A DNA stretch of 64,000 nucleotides from Salinivirgaceae bacterium (GCA_017474765.1 JAFVGW010000032.1:1-64000), one strand, 5' to 3'. Shown: positions 52,801-60,727, counted from the stretch's first letter. Notes: generated from the sequence alone by a model not told the origin. Program-made: numbers and translations.

Positions 52801-53273
52801 CTGCCACGGTTGTTAAGTCCTGTTCCGGCATCGCCTTTGTCTCCCTTGTCACCCTTGTCGCCTTTCTCACCCTTACTGCCTCCAGTAGCAGCAAAATATG
52901 CGTATGGCACGGCCTGAAGTTTGGTTATGCCGAGGTCGGTGTAGTTGGTTCCGCCTTTAGGATCAATTTCCACACGCATCCACACATCACCGCTCCAATC
53001 AACGTCGCTCAGCGATTTTGTGCTTGTTCCGGCACCTACTGTGACAGAAAACACTCCGTACTTGTTAGTCTGCGGGGTTTGTTTTTCGATGTACAATTGA
53101 TTGCCGTCCTTGTCGGTCAGCGTTATGCGAAGAGTGACTTGTGTGTTGCTCACAAGCTCACCCTGCGAGTTTCTTACAGTGGCCTGATAGTTGAAACCAT
53201 CGGTACGTGCGGCTGCTGCCATGGTTGTCAGCGCCATGGCGGCTGCCAGAATAGACTGATAAATTCTTTTCAT
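49827..53273 (-). CDS. Large secreted repeat protein with collagen-like, head-repeat and peptidase S74 chaperone domains
   Basis: An 1,148-residue mosaic. After a signal peptide (residues 1-22), a conserved Bacteroidota domain follows (FNYQATVRNSQGELV, to about 130). Next come collagen-like GEKGDKGDKGD stretches separating three modules of about 65 residues (NNRGSWCQGCEYKSGDYVF...) and seven tandem units of about 40 residues containing KAIATGFAVAGRRA (about residues 400-700). About nine NxFIGxxAGxxNxSG repeats follow (720-980). The C-terminal peptidase S74-type intramolecular chaperone (SDVRLKKDIQTI near 1030, GVIAQELEKEFPEIV) and a coiled coil close it. S74 domains cleave themselves off after trimer assembly. 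A trimeric surface fibre is inferred. Confidence 0.85.
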   Translation of the reverse strand: MKRIYQSILAAAMALTTMAAAARTDGFNYQATVRNSQGELVSNTQVTLRITLTDKDGNQLYIEKQTPQTNKYGVFSVTVGAGTSTKSLSDVDWSGDVWMRVEIDPKGGTNYTDLGITKLQAVPYAYFAATGGSKGEKGDKGDKGDKGDAGTGLNNRGSWCQGCEYKSGDYVFAPSRSNPDVNSMYIAQYDFTSDVQPSNDLAWSEFQAPAGPKGDTGKSFTYQGYWYSEGTYNKNDYVFAPSSQDANVYSMWIAQTDNLTGTEPRSNTWAWVEFAAPKGEKGDAGTGLNNRGDWCQGCEYKSGDYVFAPSRNNPQVNSMYIAQYDFTSDVQPSNDLAWSEFQAPAGPKGDKGDPGMQVAGSKGQTLVHNGITWVATDEIAVQKLGVKAAANTEEALFEVKDKEGNVVFAVYPNAVRVYVDEDAKSGDKAIATGFAVAGRRAAKEGNGDIFAVNAEGTKVYVDEAANGSKAIATGFAVAGRRAGAKDAAEDILKINTEGTTVFIDDDDKAIATGFAVAGRRAGAKDGSNDYLSVTTTGTQVYFDDETKDGSKAIATGFAVAGRRAGAKADETSDYFAVNKAGTQVYFDDEAKDGDKAIATGFAVAGRRAGAKADETSDYFAVNTDGTQVYFDDEAKDGDKAIATGFAVAGRRAGAKDGTDDYLTINPEGTTVFINDDASGSKAIATGFAVAGRRAAKDGDADYLNVTKSATRVFVDGSDSKSGFGVEGKGSNGSGFSVSEKGTSDDAGYMNVTSKNFSAGYNAGKKTSGSNNTFIGNGAGENNQSGATNVFLGYQAGKSNSSGNANVFIGQEAGSNNSSGVANVFVGQNAGEGNTKGNQNVVIGLEAGKKNTVGGENVIIGWRAGWTYNDTNNKDSYKKHNVFIGTLAGAGGDDITQTSTGLDNTMIGAYAGWAHSSGDGNTFLGTTAGRNNKSGAYNTFVGYYSGSANKTGSYNVYLGSGSKDCSEDESYKLRIGGIYANSGGTFYSRTIIYGDIQSSYIVINGTDSNSKKFYVNGAAGGSGDWNANSDVRLKKDIQTITGALDKVLKLRGVTYYWKNREEMAAAKGVPTDKLDYEYTEDKQIGVIAQELEKEFPEIVNTADDGFKSVEYGKLTPILIEAMKEQQAIIDNQQKQIDELKKMVEELMKK

Positions 53274-53564
53274 GTTATCACGTTTTAATTTTTAATTATT
53301 ATTTATCTGATAACTAACAAGCTAAATCATTATTTCTGTTTTAAGTTTTCCTGATGACCATATGTTTTTCAGACTTTCCTTCGTTAATTAATATCGTCAA
53401 AGATAGTTATTTTTTATTACTCACAACATTTTCCAAGCTCTTATAAATAATTTAAATACAAGGGGTACCAACACTGAAACGAAATGTTAGAAGAGCACCA
53501 TTTTTCAAGATAATTTGTGTTATTATTGAAGTTGGTTTATTTTTGCATAAAATAAAGATTGAAT
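53274..53564. other. Intergenic region between the S74 protein and pdxA
   Basis: AT-rich gap. GTTATCA and TGATAAC occur as an inverted pair (53275-53314), which may structure the S74 gene's leader. No full promoter match or gene was seen. Confidence 0.4.
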
Positions 53565-54605
53565 ATGGAAAACAAAATAAAGATTGGTGTCAGCCATGGT
53601 GACATCAATGGTACAAGTTACGAAATAATGCTCAAAACCTTTCAGGAGGCACGTTTCGAAGAGATTTGCACGCCTGTTGTATATGGTTCTCCCAAAGTAG
53701 CAGGCTATTATCGCAAAGCATTGAATATAAACAACTTCAACTTCAACCAGATTCAAAGTGCAAGTGATGCGCAAGCTCACAAGGCGAACATTATCAACAT
53801 TTTGGGCGATGAGGTAAAAGTTGAGCTTGGCAAGGAAAGCCAGTTAAGCAGCGATGCCGCAATTGTTTCGGTTGATGCGGGCGTGAAAGACATCGCAAAT
53901 GGTGACATTGATGCGCTGATTCTGAATCCGATAAACACAAAAATCGCGACGGCGATTAACTCCGCAAACCAATTCGACTATGTGAAACAGAAATTGAACG
54001 CCGGGAAAACCGTCACTCTGCTTATTAACGACACTCTGCGTGTTGCCCTGCTTGCCGACGCCACTCCCATGCGCGACATCTCAAAACATATAACAATCGA
54101 AAATGTCGTTTCAAAACTTCATATTGTGTCCGATGCTCTGAAGGCAGACTTCGGCATTGACAAACCAAAAATCGCCGTTCTCGGTTACAACCCGAACTGC
54201 ACAACATCGACCAATCCAGAGCGTGAGGAAAAAGAGATTCTGCTTCCTGCCATTGAAACGGCAAACAACGAGGGTGTGCTGGCCATGGGACCGTTTGAGG
54301 CCGACCAAGTTTTCGGAACTTCACTATTCAAGGAGTTCGATGCGGTGCTGGCCATATACTACGAGCAAGGCGTTGTTCCTTTCCGTGCATTAAGTTATGA
54401 CGATGGTGTCAGCTATCTGCTTGGTATTCCGCAACTTTGCGTAGCTCCGTTCCAATCTGTCGGATATGAAATCGCAGGACAAGACAAAGCTATGCCCAAT
54501 GCTTTCCAAAAAGCCATTTATCTGGCTTGCGACATTATCAACAACCGTATTCAATACAAGAATCTGACTTCGAATGTCTTGAAAAAGCACAATATCAGCG
54601 ATTAA
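53565..54605 (+). CDS. pdxA: 4-hydroxythreonine-4-phosphate dehydrogenase
   Basis: Oxidises 4-hydroxythreonine-4-phosphate with NAD in the DXP-dependent vitamin B6 pathway, in the cytosol. The 346-residue protein has the family's opening KIGVSHGDINGTSYEIMLKTF (the GDINGxxYE form used by Bacteroidota), ALILNPINTKIA near residue 128, and AVLGYNPNCTT near 205 followed by MGPFEADQVFG. The C-terminus is QYKNLTSNVLKKHNISD. I take the ATG at 53565, two codons after a TTG. No other B6 gene is adjacent in the window. Confidence 0.93.
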   Translation: MENKIKIGVSHGDINGTSYEIMLKTFQEARFEEICTPVVYGSPKVAGYYRKALNINNFNFNQIQSASDAQAHKANIINILGDEVKVELGKESQLSSDAAIVSVDAGVKDIANGDIDALILNPINTKIATAINSANQFDYVKQKLNAGKTVTLLINDTLRVALLADATPMRDISKHITIENVVSKLHIVSDALKADFGIDKPKIAVLGYNPNCTTSTNPEREEKEILLPAIETANNEGVLAMGPFEADQVFGTSLFKEFDAVLAIYYEQGVVPFRALSYDDGVSYLLGIPQLCVAPFQSVGYEIAGQDKAMPNAFQKAIYLACDIINNRIQYKNLTSNVLKKHNISD

Positions 54606-54631
54606 CCTCACTAAATACGATTTTGAACACA

Positions 54632-54665
54632 CAAAAAAACAGCCGCAATTGGGCTGTTTTTTTTA
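54632..54665 (+). terminator. Bidirectional terminator between pdxA and the MFS gene
   Basis: AAAAACAGCC pairs with GGCTGTTTTT over a short loop. A and T runs on both sides can end transcripts from both convergent genes. Confidence 0.88.
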
Positions 54666-54682
54666 TGTATGTATACTGACAA

Positions 54683-56047
54683 TCACTTCACATTCGGCTT
54701 CTCAAGGCCGTAGCCTTTGCGGGCGTCTTCGCGTTTGAGCAGCAGCGCAAGCAGCAGAGCCACAATGCCGAACAAGGCGAAAATCACCATTGGCAGAGTG
54801 TAGTTGTACTGCGTAACCTCAGTGCCATTCACAACGCGCACACCTGCCTTGCAATATTTGTCGAGAATGCCGCCAATGAGCAACGGAACAAAGCCCAAGC
54901 CGATGTTCTGCACCCAGAAAATGAGCGCGTAGGCCGAGCCGAGCAGTTTCTGCGGAATGATTTTCGGCACACTCGGCCACATTGCCGACGGCACAAGCGA
55001 GAATGCCACACCCAGTACAATCATTATGAAGGCGGCAAACCACCAGTAGTTCATCAGCGGAAGGGCGAACAGAACGTGCACCAGGATAAGCAGCAGCGAG
55101 CCGATAATCATAATGGTGGCGCCACGGCCTTTCTTGTCGTAGATGCTGCCGAAAAGCGGTGTCATTATAAGGTTGCCGAACGGAATCAGGCTCGGGATGA
55201 TGCCCGCCAGCGTGGTGCTGACGCCGTATTTGTTTTCCATCAGCGATGCGGCGTACTTCATAAACGGGAACACGGCCGAATAGAACATCAGGCAGAGCAA
55301 GGCCAAGAGCCAAAAGCCTTTGTTGGTGATGATTAGCTTCAGGTCTTTCACCTTGAAGATGTCATCAGATTCGCCATGCTGTTGGGCAACTTCGGCATCG
55401 AAACGCTTATCCATCTGACAGAAAACAAGATAAGCCAGCAAACCGATGCAGAGCAGAACAGCAGAGAAGAGCAGCGGCGCCGAGAGCGAGAAGTGCTTGA
55501 CAATCATCGGGCTGAAGACCAGAGCGGCGGCGGTTCCGAGTCGGGCTACGGCCACCTGAACGCCCATTGCCAAGGCTAACTCTTTGCCAGCGAACCATTT
55601 GGTGATGACCTTCGACACGGTGATTCCGCAGTTCTCGGTGCCCACGGCAAAAATGGCGTAACCAAAGCAGGCCACAAACACCTGCGTACGCATTCCGAAA
55701 ATGGTGCCAGCCGCGGGCGCGGGCGATATGTAATTCACTGCATAATACTTAATTAGCGCACCTGTGAGCATCAGCACACAAGTAACAATTCCTGTGAACC
55801 TCACTCCCATCTTGTCGAGAACGATTCCGCCGAAAATGAGCATAAACAGGAACACATTGAACCAGCAGTAGGCCCAGTTGAACTGTCCGAACTCAAGGCT
55901 TGTCCAGCCCATCTGCTCTTCGAGCATTGTCATCAGCGGCGACAGAGCATCTGTAAGGAAATAGCCCCACATCATTGTGAACGAGACAATTACCAGCGCC
56001 GCCCAACGCGCGGCCTTCGATTCGCTTAATAGTTTTGCAGTTTTCAT
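54683..56047 (-). CDS. MFS transporter
   Basis: A 454-residue inner-membrane major facilitator. About twelve hydrophobic segments are visible, with ALVIVSFTMMWGYFL first and ALFGIVALLLALLL last. The N-half ends in a Glu/Asp-rich loop (DAEVAQQHGESDDIFKVKD), and the C-half has the short FGSIYDKKGRGATIM loop typical of the family. It resembles the NarK/OFA-like branches in size. The substrate cannot be named. It is divergent from the neighbouring dipeptidase, and both carry hairpin terminators. Confidence 0.87.
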   Translation of the reverse strand: MKTAKLLSESKAARWAALVIVSFTMMWGYFLTDALSPLMTMLEEQMGWTSLEFGQFNWAYCWFNVFLFMLIFGGIVLDKMGVRFTGIVTCVLMLTGALIKYYAVNYISPAPAAGTIFGMRTQVFVACFGYAIFAVGTENCGITVSKVITKWFAGKELALAMGVQVAVARLGTAAALVFSPMIVKHFSLSAPLLFSAVLLCIGLLAYLVFCQMDKRFDAEVAQQHGESDDIFKVKDLKLIITNKGFWLLALLCLMFYSAVFPFMKYAASLMENKYGVSTTLAGIIPSLIPFGNLIMTPLFGSIYDKKGRGATIMIIGSLLLILVHVLFALPLMNYWWFAAFIMIVLGVAFSLVPSAMWPSVPKIIPQKLLGSAYALIFWVQNIGLGFVPLLIGGILDKYCKAGVRVVNGTEVTQYNYTLPMVIFALFGIVALLLALLLKREDARKGYGLEKPNVK

Positions 56048-56205
56048 ATTGTTTTATTTTCAATTTTATACAGAATTACAGCAATGATTCGCGTCGCATT
56101 TTATAACAAACCGTTCAGGAATCCTACCGTTCGGCAAATCTATCTCAAAATATGGTGTAACAAAACCCGCTGACCATTTTTATTCGATTTTCATCGACTA
56201 TGCCG

Positions 56206-56253
56206 ACAAAAAAGGCGCGGATTTTCGGTTTGTCCGACCTTCCGCGCCTTTGT
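56206..56253 (-). terminator. Terminator after pepD
   Basis: A 10-base perfect stem AAGGCGCGGA / TCCGCGCCTT with a 19-base loop. The A-run to the left is the U-tract for the minus strand. Confidence 0.8.
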
Positions 56254-56270
56254 TTAATCAGGCTTCCGCC

Positions 56271-57731
56271 CTACTTCACAGGCACATTTTTCAGCGTCTC
56301 GACCACCCAGCGGAAGAAACGCTCAACCGACGCAATGTTGACTGCCTCGTCGGGCGAGTGCGGGTGAACCAGGTGCGGACCGCAGGCCACCATATCCCAG
56401 TTGGGGTATTTCGAGCCCAGAATGCCGCATTCCAAACCAGCGTGTACGGCCTTGATTTCGGCTTCTTTTCCGAACACCGAAACCGAAGTGCGGCGCATCA
56501 CGTCGAGAATGGCCGACTTCATATTCGGCTTCCAGCCAGGGTAGCCGCCATCGAATTCGGCCTCGGCCTCGGCCATATTGAACACGCAGCGCATCTGCTC
56601 GGCCAAATCAGCTTTTGCCGACTCAACCGACGAGCGCAACAGGCTCTTAACCACAATCTTATCGCCTTCGAGTTTCACAATCGCCAGGTTCGACGACGTC
56701 TCGACCAAGCCCGCAACATCGGCGCTCATTCGGGCCACACCGTTGGGGCAGGCATAGACGGCCTTTGTCAGGCGGCTTCCAACGCCGTCCGATATGGCCT
56801 TTTCGGGCATTGCCGCGGGCTCAATGCTGACGCGCAAATCGGGGTCGACAGTGTTGAATTCCGATTTGATAATCTGCTCATATTCAGCCACATCGGCAGC
56901 AATCTTGTCGGCATAAAAATCGGGCACCAGAATGGTTGCGAACGCCTCGCGCGGAATGGCGTTGCGCAAACTGCCGCCCTGAATGTCGGCCAGACGAACG
57001 TTGAATTTCGCCATTGCGCTGTTCAAATATCTGAAAATGATTTTATTGGCGTTTCCGCGACCAAGATTGATATCGATTCCCGAATGTCCACCGCGCAGAC
57101 CAGTAACGCTCAATTTAAACGCTTTGTGATGCTCTGGCGCGGGTTTCAGTTTGGCATCGAAAGTGAAGGTTCCGTTGACGCCGCCAGCGCAGCCCACGCA
57201 GAGTTCGCCTTCGTCCTCATAGTCGCAGTTGATAAGCATATCGCCCTGCAAAACACCTGATTTAATGCCATTTGCGCCAGTCATTCCCGTCTCCTCGTCG
57301 CAAGTGAAAAGCGCCTCAAGCGGGCCGTGCTCAATGTCTTTCGACGCAAGAATGGCCATTGCCGTGGCCACGCCCATACCGTTGTCGGCGCCCAGGGTTG
57401 TGCCAGTGGCCTTCACCCATTCGCCATCGACGCGCGGCTGCACGGGGTCGGCAAGCCAGTCGTGACGGACATCGCTGTTGGCCTGCGGCACCATATCCAT
57501 ATGGCCCTGCAGAATGACGCCGCGGCGGTTTTCCATTCCAGGCGTTGCGGGCTTGCGGATTATCACGTTGCCAATCTCATCGGCAAAAGCCTCAAGACCA
57601 AGGTTTTTGCCAAAATCGAGAAGAAACTTGCGCACCTTTTCCTCGTGCTTCGACGGACGCGGCACTTGCGTCAGTTGGTAGAAATAGTCCCAAACCGCCT
57701 TGGGTTCGAGATTCGATAGTGGATTACTCAT
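56271..57731 (-). CDS. pepD: Aminoacyl-histidine dipeptidase (M20 family)
   Basis: A 486-residue metallopeptidase that cleaves X-His dipeptides such as carnosine, usually cytosolic. Landmarks: LQGHMDMVPQANSD near residue 90 (metal His and Asp), TLGADNGMGVA near 118 (bridging Asp), CDEETGMTGANG near 145 (Glu general base and ligand), a lid domain in the middle with LRGGHSGIDIN, and the last metal His in GPHLVHPHSPDEAV near 457. All metal ligands are present. It is a single gene with its own terminator. Confidence 0.93.
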   Translation of the reverse strand: MSNPLSNLEPKAVWDYFYQLTQVPRPSKHEEKVRKFLLDFGKNLGLEAFADEIGNVIIRKPATPGMENRRGVILQGHMDMVPQANSDVRHDWLADPVQPRVDGEWVKATGTTLGADNGMGVATAMAILASKDIEHGPLEALFTCDEETGMTGANGIKSGVLQGDMLINCDYEDEGELCVGCAGGVNGTFTFDAKLKPAPEHHKAFKLSVTGLRGGHSGIDINLGRGNANKIIFRYLNSAMAKFNVRLADIQGGSLRNAIPREAFATILVPDFYADKIAADVAEYEQIIKSEFNTVDPDLRVSIEPAAMPEKAISDGVGSRLTKAVYACPNGVARMSADVAGLVETSSNLAIVKLEGDKIVVKSLLRSSVESAKADLAEQMRCVFNMAEAEAEFDGGYPGWKPNMKSAILDVMRRTSVSVFGKEAEIKAVHAGLECGILGSKYPNWDMVACGPHLVHPHSPDEAVNIASVERFFRWVVETLKNVPVK

Positions 57732-57888
57732 AGTATTGTTATTTTTGAATTTCTAAATGTTCATACTATTGATTTCAAATGTTTTAACGGTAAATCGAAT
57801 TAGCCGTAAATTGCTTTTCAATTTAAAAAATCATTTCAAAGTTTGAAAACAATTCGCTACATTTACGCATCACTAAAAACTTACAATT

Positions 57889-59307
57889 ATGAAAAAACAA
57901 CTTCTGCTGATTGCAACTGCCTTGTTTGCAGTTGGTTGCACTCAAAAATCCGATTACGAATGCCGATTCACTCTGAATGGCGAAACGCATTTGACTTTCA
58001 ATTTCACTAATGTGGACAAACCGGATTCGTTCGCGTTTTTCTACAACCAATCGTTCCCCGGCGGCCAACACCAATATATTTTTAGTGTAGAACACGATAC
58101 AACCATCGAATACACTCTGCCGCTGAACCACCCTGCCGAAGCAATCTGTTATTGTCGAAGCAATAATTTGTCATTTAATATGTTTTTGGTTCAAAACGAG
58201 CCACTTATAGTAAATTATGATATGGCGAATGACAGCATTTGGTTCGTTGGTTTTACAAAACCGATTTGTGAGCATCTGTCTTGCAATCCGACTTGGTTAT
58301 ATGAACGTTACGACGTAGACGCATCGGCCTTTGCAAAAATTGATAAGGCGTACCAACTGAAACAGAAATCATTGGATTCCGCATTTTCCGCCGGACAACT
58401 GCCTAAGTGGTTCTACGAATTGCAAACAGAAAATCTGCTATATTATAAAATCGGACTTAAAGATAGTTACGCGTGTCATTTCGGTTATGTGGACAATTTG
58501 CGGAAAGAAAACCCAATCAGAGAAAGCAAGTATTATTGGTTGGACAGTTATACGAGCGTTTTGTTTATGTACCGCGACCCGAAATTCGATTCAGTAATAT
58601 ACCAACCAACAAGCAGGGAAGTGTATCTCAATTGCACGCAAAACAATTTGGACATTATCAAAGCGCATTTGCCCGAAGACATTGTATCATTTTATACGGC
58701 TTCTCGACTGTCTGTTTTTCTGAATCGAAAAGTGAAATCTGTATCTGAATACGAACCATGGAACGAAGACCTGAACAAACTGCTTGCAGAAAACTCAAGC
58801 CGGATAAAGGACACAGCATTGGTGAATTACATTGTCAATGAGCAAAAAAACATCTATAACGACCTGCTTACGCGGAACACACTGAAGCCTGGCGACAAGG
58901 CTGCAAACTTCTACCTGAAAAACGTTGACGACAAGAGTGTTTCGCTGTCGGATTTTGCGGGAAAATTGGTGCTGCTCAACTTTTGGGACACACACTGCTC
59001 GGCTTGCATCGCCTCAATCCCGAAAAAGAATGCGCTTGTTGAGAAATTCGGCAAACAAGGCTTTGAATTGGTGAACATCTGCCTCGACAACGCCCCCGAC
59101 GTGTGGCGCCAGATTATCAACGACCACCATCCGCTTGGCGAGCAACTGATTTGCAAAGGCCAGTGGGAAAAGACTTTACGCGATAAATATATGATTTCGG
59201 GCCGGCCGCATTTTGTTTTGGTTGACCGCAACGGACTCATCATCGATAGCCACGTGAAGGGCGATTCTTTGGAAGTTTTTATTGAGCGGAATATCGGGAA
59301 TAAGTAG
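57889..59307 (+). CDS. Lipoprotein with C-terminal thioredoxin-like (TlpA/ResA) domain
   Basis: A 472-residue lipoprotein (lipobox AVGC, Cys17). Residues 20-325 form a Bacteroidota-type N-terminal region with no recognised enzymatic motif, similar in style to DUF4369/DUF5106-type leaders. The last 140 residues form a TlpA-like thioredoxin fold (AANFYLKNVDDKSVSLSDFAGKLVLLNFWDTHCSACIASIPKK) with the redox motif CSAC near residue 369, the cis-proline region GRPHFVLVDRNG, and a C-terminal helix. It probably reduces or isomerises disulfides in the periplasm. Confidence 0.85.
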   Translation: MKKQLLLIATALFAVGCTQKSDYECRFTLNGETHLTFNFTNVDKPDSFAFFYNQSFPGGQHQYIFSVEHDTTIEYTLPLNHPAEAICYCRSNNLSFNMFLVQNEPLIVNYDMANDSIWFVGFTKPICEHLSCNPTWLYERYDVDASAFAKIDKAYQLKQKSLDSAFSAGQLPKWFYELQTENLLYYKIGLKDSYACHFGYVDNLRKENPIRESKYYWLDSYTSVLFMYRDPKFDSVIYQPTSREVYLNCTQNNLDIIKAHLPEDIVSFYTASRLSVFLNRKVKSVSEYEPWNEDLNKLLAENSSRIKDTALVNYIVNEQKNIYNDLLTRNTLKPGDKAANFYLKNVDDKSVSLSDFAGKLVLLNFWDTHCSACIASIPKKNALVEKFGKQGFELVNICLDNAPDVWRQIINDHHPLGEQLICKGQWEKTLRDKYMISGRPHFVLVDRNGLIIDSHVKGDSLEVFIERNIGNK

Positions 59308-59319
59308 GGAAACGACTCT

Positions 59320-59619
59320 TTATCGGCTCCAAAAGCAAACGCCAACGCGGTTGATATGTTCACCAATCGGCGTGTCTTTTTGTTTTTGATAATCAAGAAT
59401 ATCCACTTTGTAAAGAATACCTTGGTCCTCAATTTGGTTTAGAATGTCTATCCGTTGGTTCAGTGAAATATCGTTTCCAATTAGAGCCAAATCAATGTCG
59501 GAACCCTCACGGTAAGTGCCTTTTGCGCGCGAACCGAAAATAAGCACCTTATCAATGTTCGGCTGCGTGCTGAACACCGATTGAATATCCTTTATTGTCT
59601 GTTCGCTCAATCCAAACAT
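59320..59619 (-). CDS. MNT-type nucleotidyltransferase (antitoxin-like)
   Basis: A 99-residue minimal nucleotidyltransferase. The motif GSRAKGTYREGSDIDLAL holds GSxxxG and the metal-binding DxD (Asp in DIDLAL). It overlaps the preceding gene by one base (TAATG). In characterised HEPN/MNT pairs the MNT protein neutralises HEPN by attaching AMP to a Tyr near its active site. The partner here has the target motif. It may therefore act as an antitoxin, but a HI0073-like housekeeping role is equally open. Confidence 0.85.
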   Translation of the reverse strand: MFGLSEQTIKDIQSVFSTQPNIDKVLIFGSRAKGTYREGSDIDLALIGNDISLNQRIDILNQIEDQGILYKVDILDYQKQKDTPIGEHINRVGVCFWSR

Positions 59620-60053
59620 TAGAATTTGTTGTTTATTGTTTCGAGTCTCCGCTGATTTAGGTGCTCGTATAACTGTTTCAATAACAACGAATAAGTCGAA
59701 AAAATATCACCGGTAATTTCCAAAACTTCGTCTTCATCGTAGGGGTGCGAAGTCAGATTCCGCGCCTTTGCCATTTTCCGCCAGGCATCGTGGTCGGTCA
59801 GAATGTTGTTCTCAAAAGCCAGTTGAATGGTAGTGTTTGGTCCGGTCTGAAAATCAAACCCCAGATACATCAGATAGTCTTGCAAGGTCTTCCACGCTAA
59901 TTCAAAGGTGTACTCGAACCGTTGAATCAGACCCTCGCGCTCCAAGTCAGACAAATCGTCAACCGTTTTGTCCGATTCGGTTATCTCGAAAACGCGCTTG
60001 CAGGCTTTCTCAAAATTGTCGAACCTCTGAATCCATCGGATATCTTGTTCCAT
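59619..60053 (-). CDS. HEPN-family protein (HI0074-type nucleotidyltransferase substrate-binding)
   Basis: A 144-residue all-helical protein of the HI0074/HepT-like HEPN fold (RFEYTFELAWKTLQDYL near residue 43). The C-terminal half has RNLTSHPY, which satisfies the RX4HXY motif of toxic HEPN RNases (Arg, His and the Tyr that MNT enzymes modify). I take the ATG of MEQDIRW (60053), because the upstream codons read as intergenic. The gene is first in a two-gene unit with the MNT enzyme directly overlapping. Confidence 0.85.
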   Translation of the reverse strand: MEQDIRWIQRFDNFEKACKRVFEITESDKTVDDLSDLEREGLIQRFEYTFELAWKTLQDYLMYLGFDFQTGPNTTIQLAFENNILTDHDAWRKMAKARNLTSHPYDEDEVLEITGDIFSTYSLLLKQLYEHLNQRRLETINNKF

Positions 60054-60164
60054 ATTCAGCGAAATAAAAATCGATTTGACAAATTTAGAATAATTTTTCA
60101 GTATCGAAAACAGGTACCACATACATCGAAACCGATTGTTGGTCAACATTTTTATAATCTCTCA

Positions 60165-60228
60165 CCTTCCAACTTGCACTCGCGGAAGTTCATTTCGGCC
60201 TGCGCTTTCTCGCGCGGCATTGTGAACA
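60165..60228 (-). pseudogene. Isolated 3' fragment of the thioesterase gene
   Basis: About 62 bases on the minus strand encode MPREKAQAEMNFRECKLEGE, matching the last 21 codons of the thioesterase at 18929-19408 with few changes (for example KL for KV). The start, hotdog core and active site are missing. It sits between the HEPN gene and the divergent metal-locus promoter. Confidence 0.75.
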
Positions 60229-60234
60229 TGGGGT

Positions 60235-60264
60235 TTTGAACATTAATCTTTAGCGGTATATTTG
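60235..60264 (+). promoter_or_regulatory. Promoter of the putative metal-uptake locus
   Basis: TTTG (60235-60238), 18 bases, then TATATTTG (60257-60264) match the consensus. The expected transcript start (about 60270) is only a few bases from the ATG at 60274, so the message would be nearly leaderless. Confidence 0.65.
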
Positions 60265-60273
60265 CACCACCAA

Positions 60274-60615
60274 ATGAAGGCAAAGCAAAAAATATCGGCC
60301 ATTCTGCTGCTGTCAGTTTTTCTGACGCGCATTGTCGTGCTGTCGGTGCATACCCACGAGCCAGTCCATCATGCTGATTATGAGTGTGAACAATGCACGC
60401 ACCACGCTTGTCATTCGGGCCATTTGACTGAGTTGCAACTGGCCAACAGCGAGTGTCTTCTTTGCCTGTTGTGTCAATTGCCTTTTGCAATGGCGTTGGC
60501 TTTATCCGCTGCATCATTCTTATTACTAACAAGATACATTAGCGTAGCTGAATGCAGGATTATTCCTTGCAATCGACCAAACTGCATTCGCGGACGCGCC
60601 CCACCAATGATATAA
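60274..60615 (+). CDS. Small Cys/His-rich exported protein
   Basis: A 113-residue protein. A hydrophobic N-terminal segment (ISAILLLSVFLTRIVVLSV) is followed by a dense His/Cys region (HTHEPVHHADYECEQCTHHACHSGH), a hydrophobic Cys-containing stretch (CLLCLLCQLPFAMALALSAASFLLL) and a short basic tail. The layout suggests a membrane-anchored metal sensor or chaperone. I recall similar small proteins upstream of metal-related TonB receptors in Bacteroidota. I choose the ATG at 60274, since a TTG at 60262 lies inside the promoter. Confidence 0.7.
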   Translation: MKAKQKISAILLLSVFLTRIVVLSVHTHEPVHHADYECEQCTHHACHSGHLTELQLANSECLLCLLCQLPFAMALALSAASFLLLTRYISVAECRIIPCNRPNCIRGRAPPMI

Positions 60616-60727
60616 GCACTTATCTTTTTTAATTCATTGTCATCAAGATGCAGACGCATGATGCTAATATTATGCGTGGTTGCATAACTGTCTGACAAGC
60701 GTAGTGTTTACATCAAACTTATTCTAA

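Noticed and set aside
49827..53273. Phage or prophage origin of the S74 fibre protein
   Set aside because: No other phage genes are present, the protein has a signal peptide and its neighbours are chromosomal.
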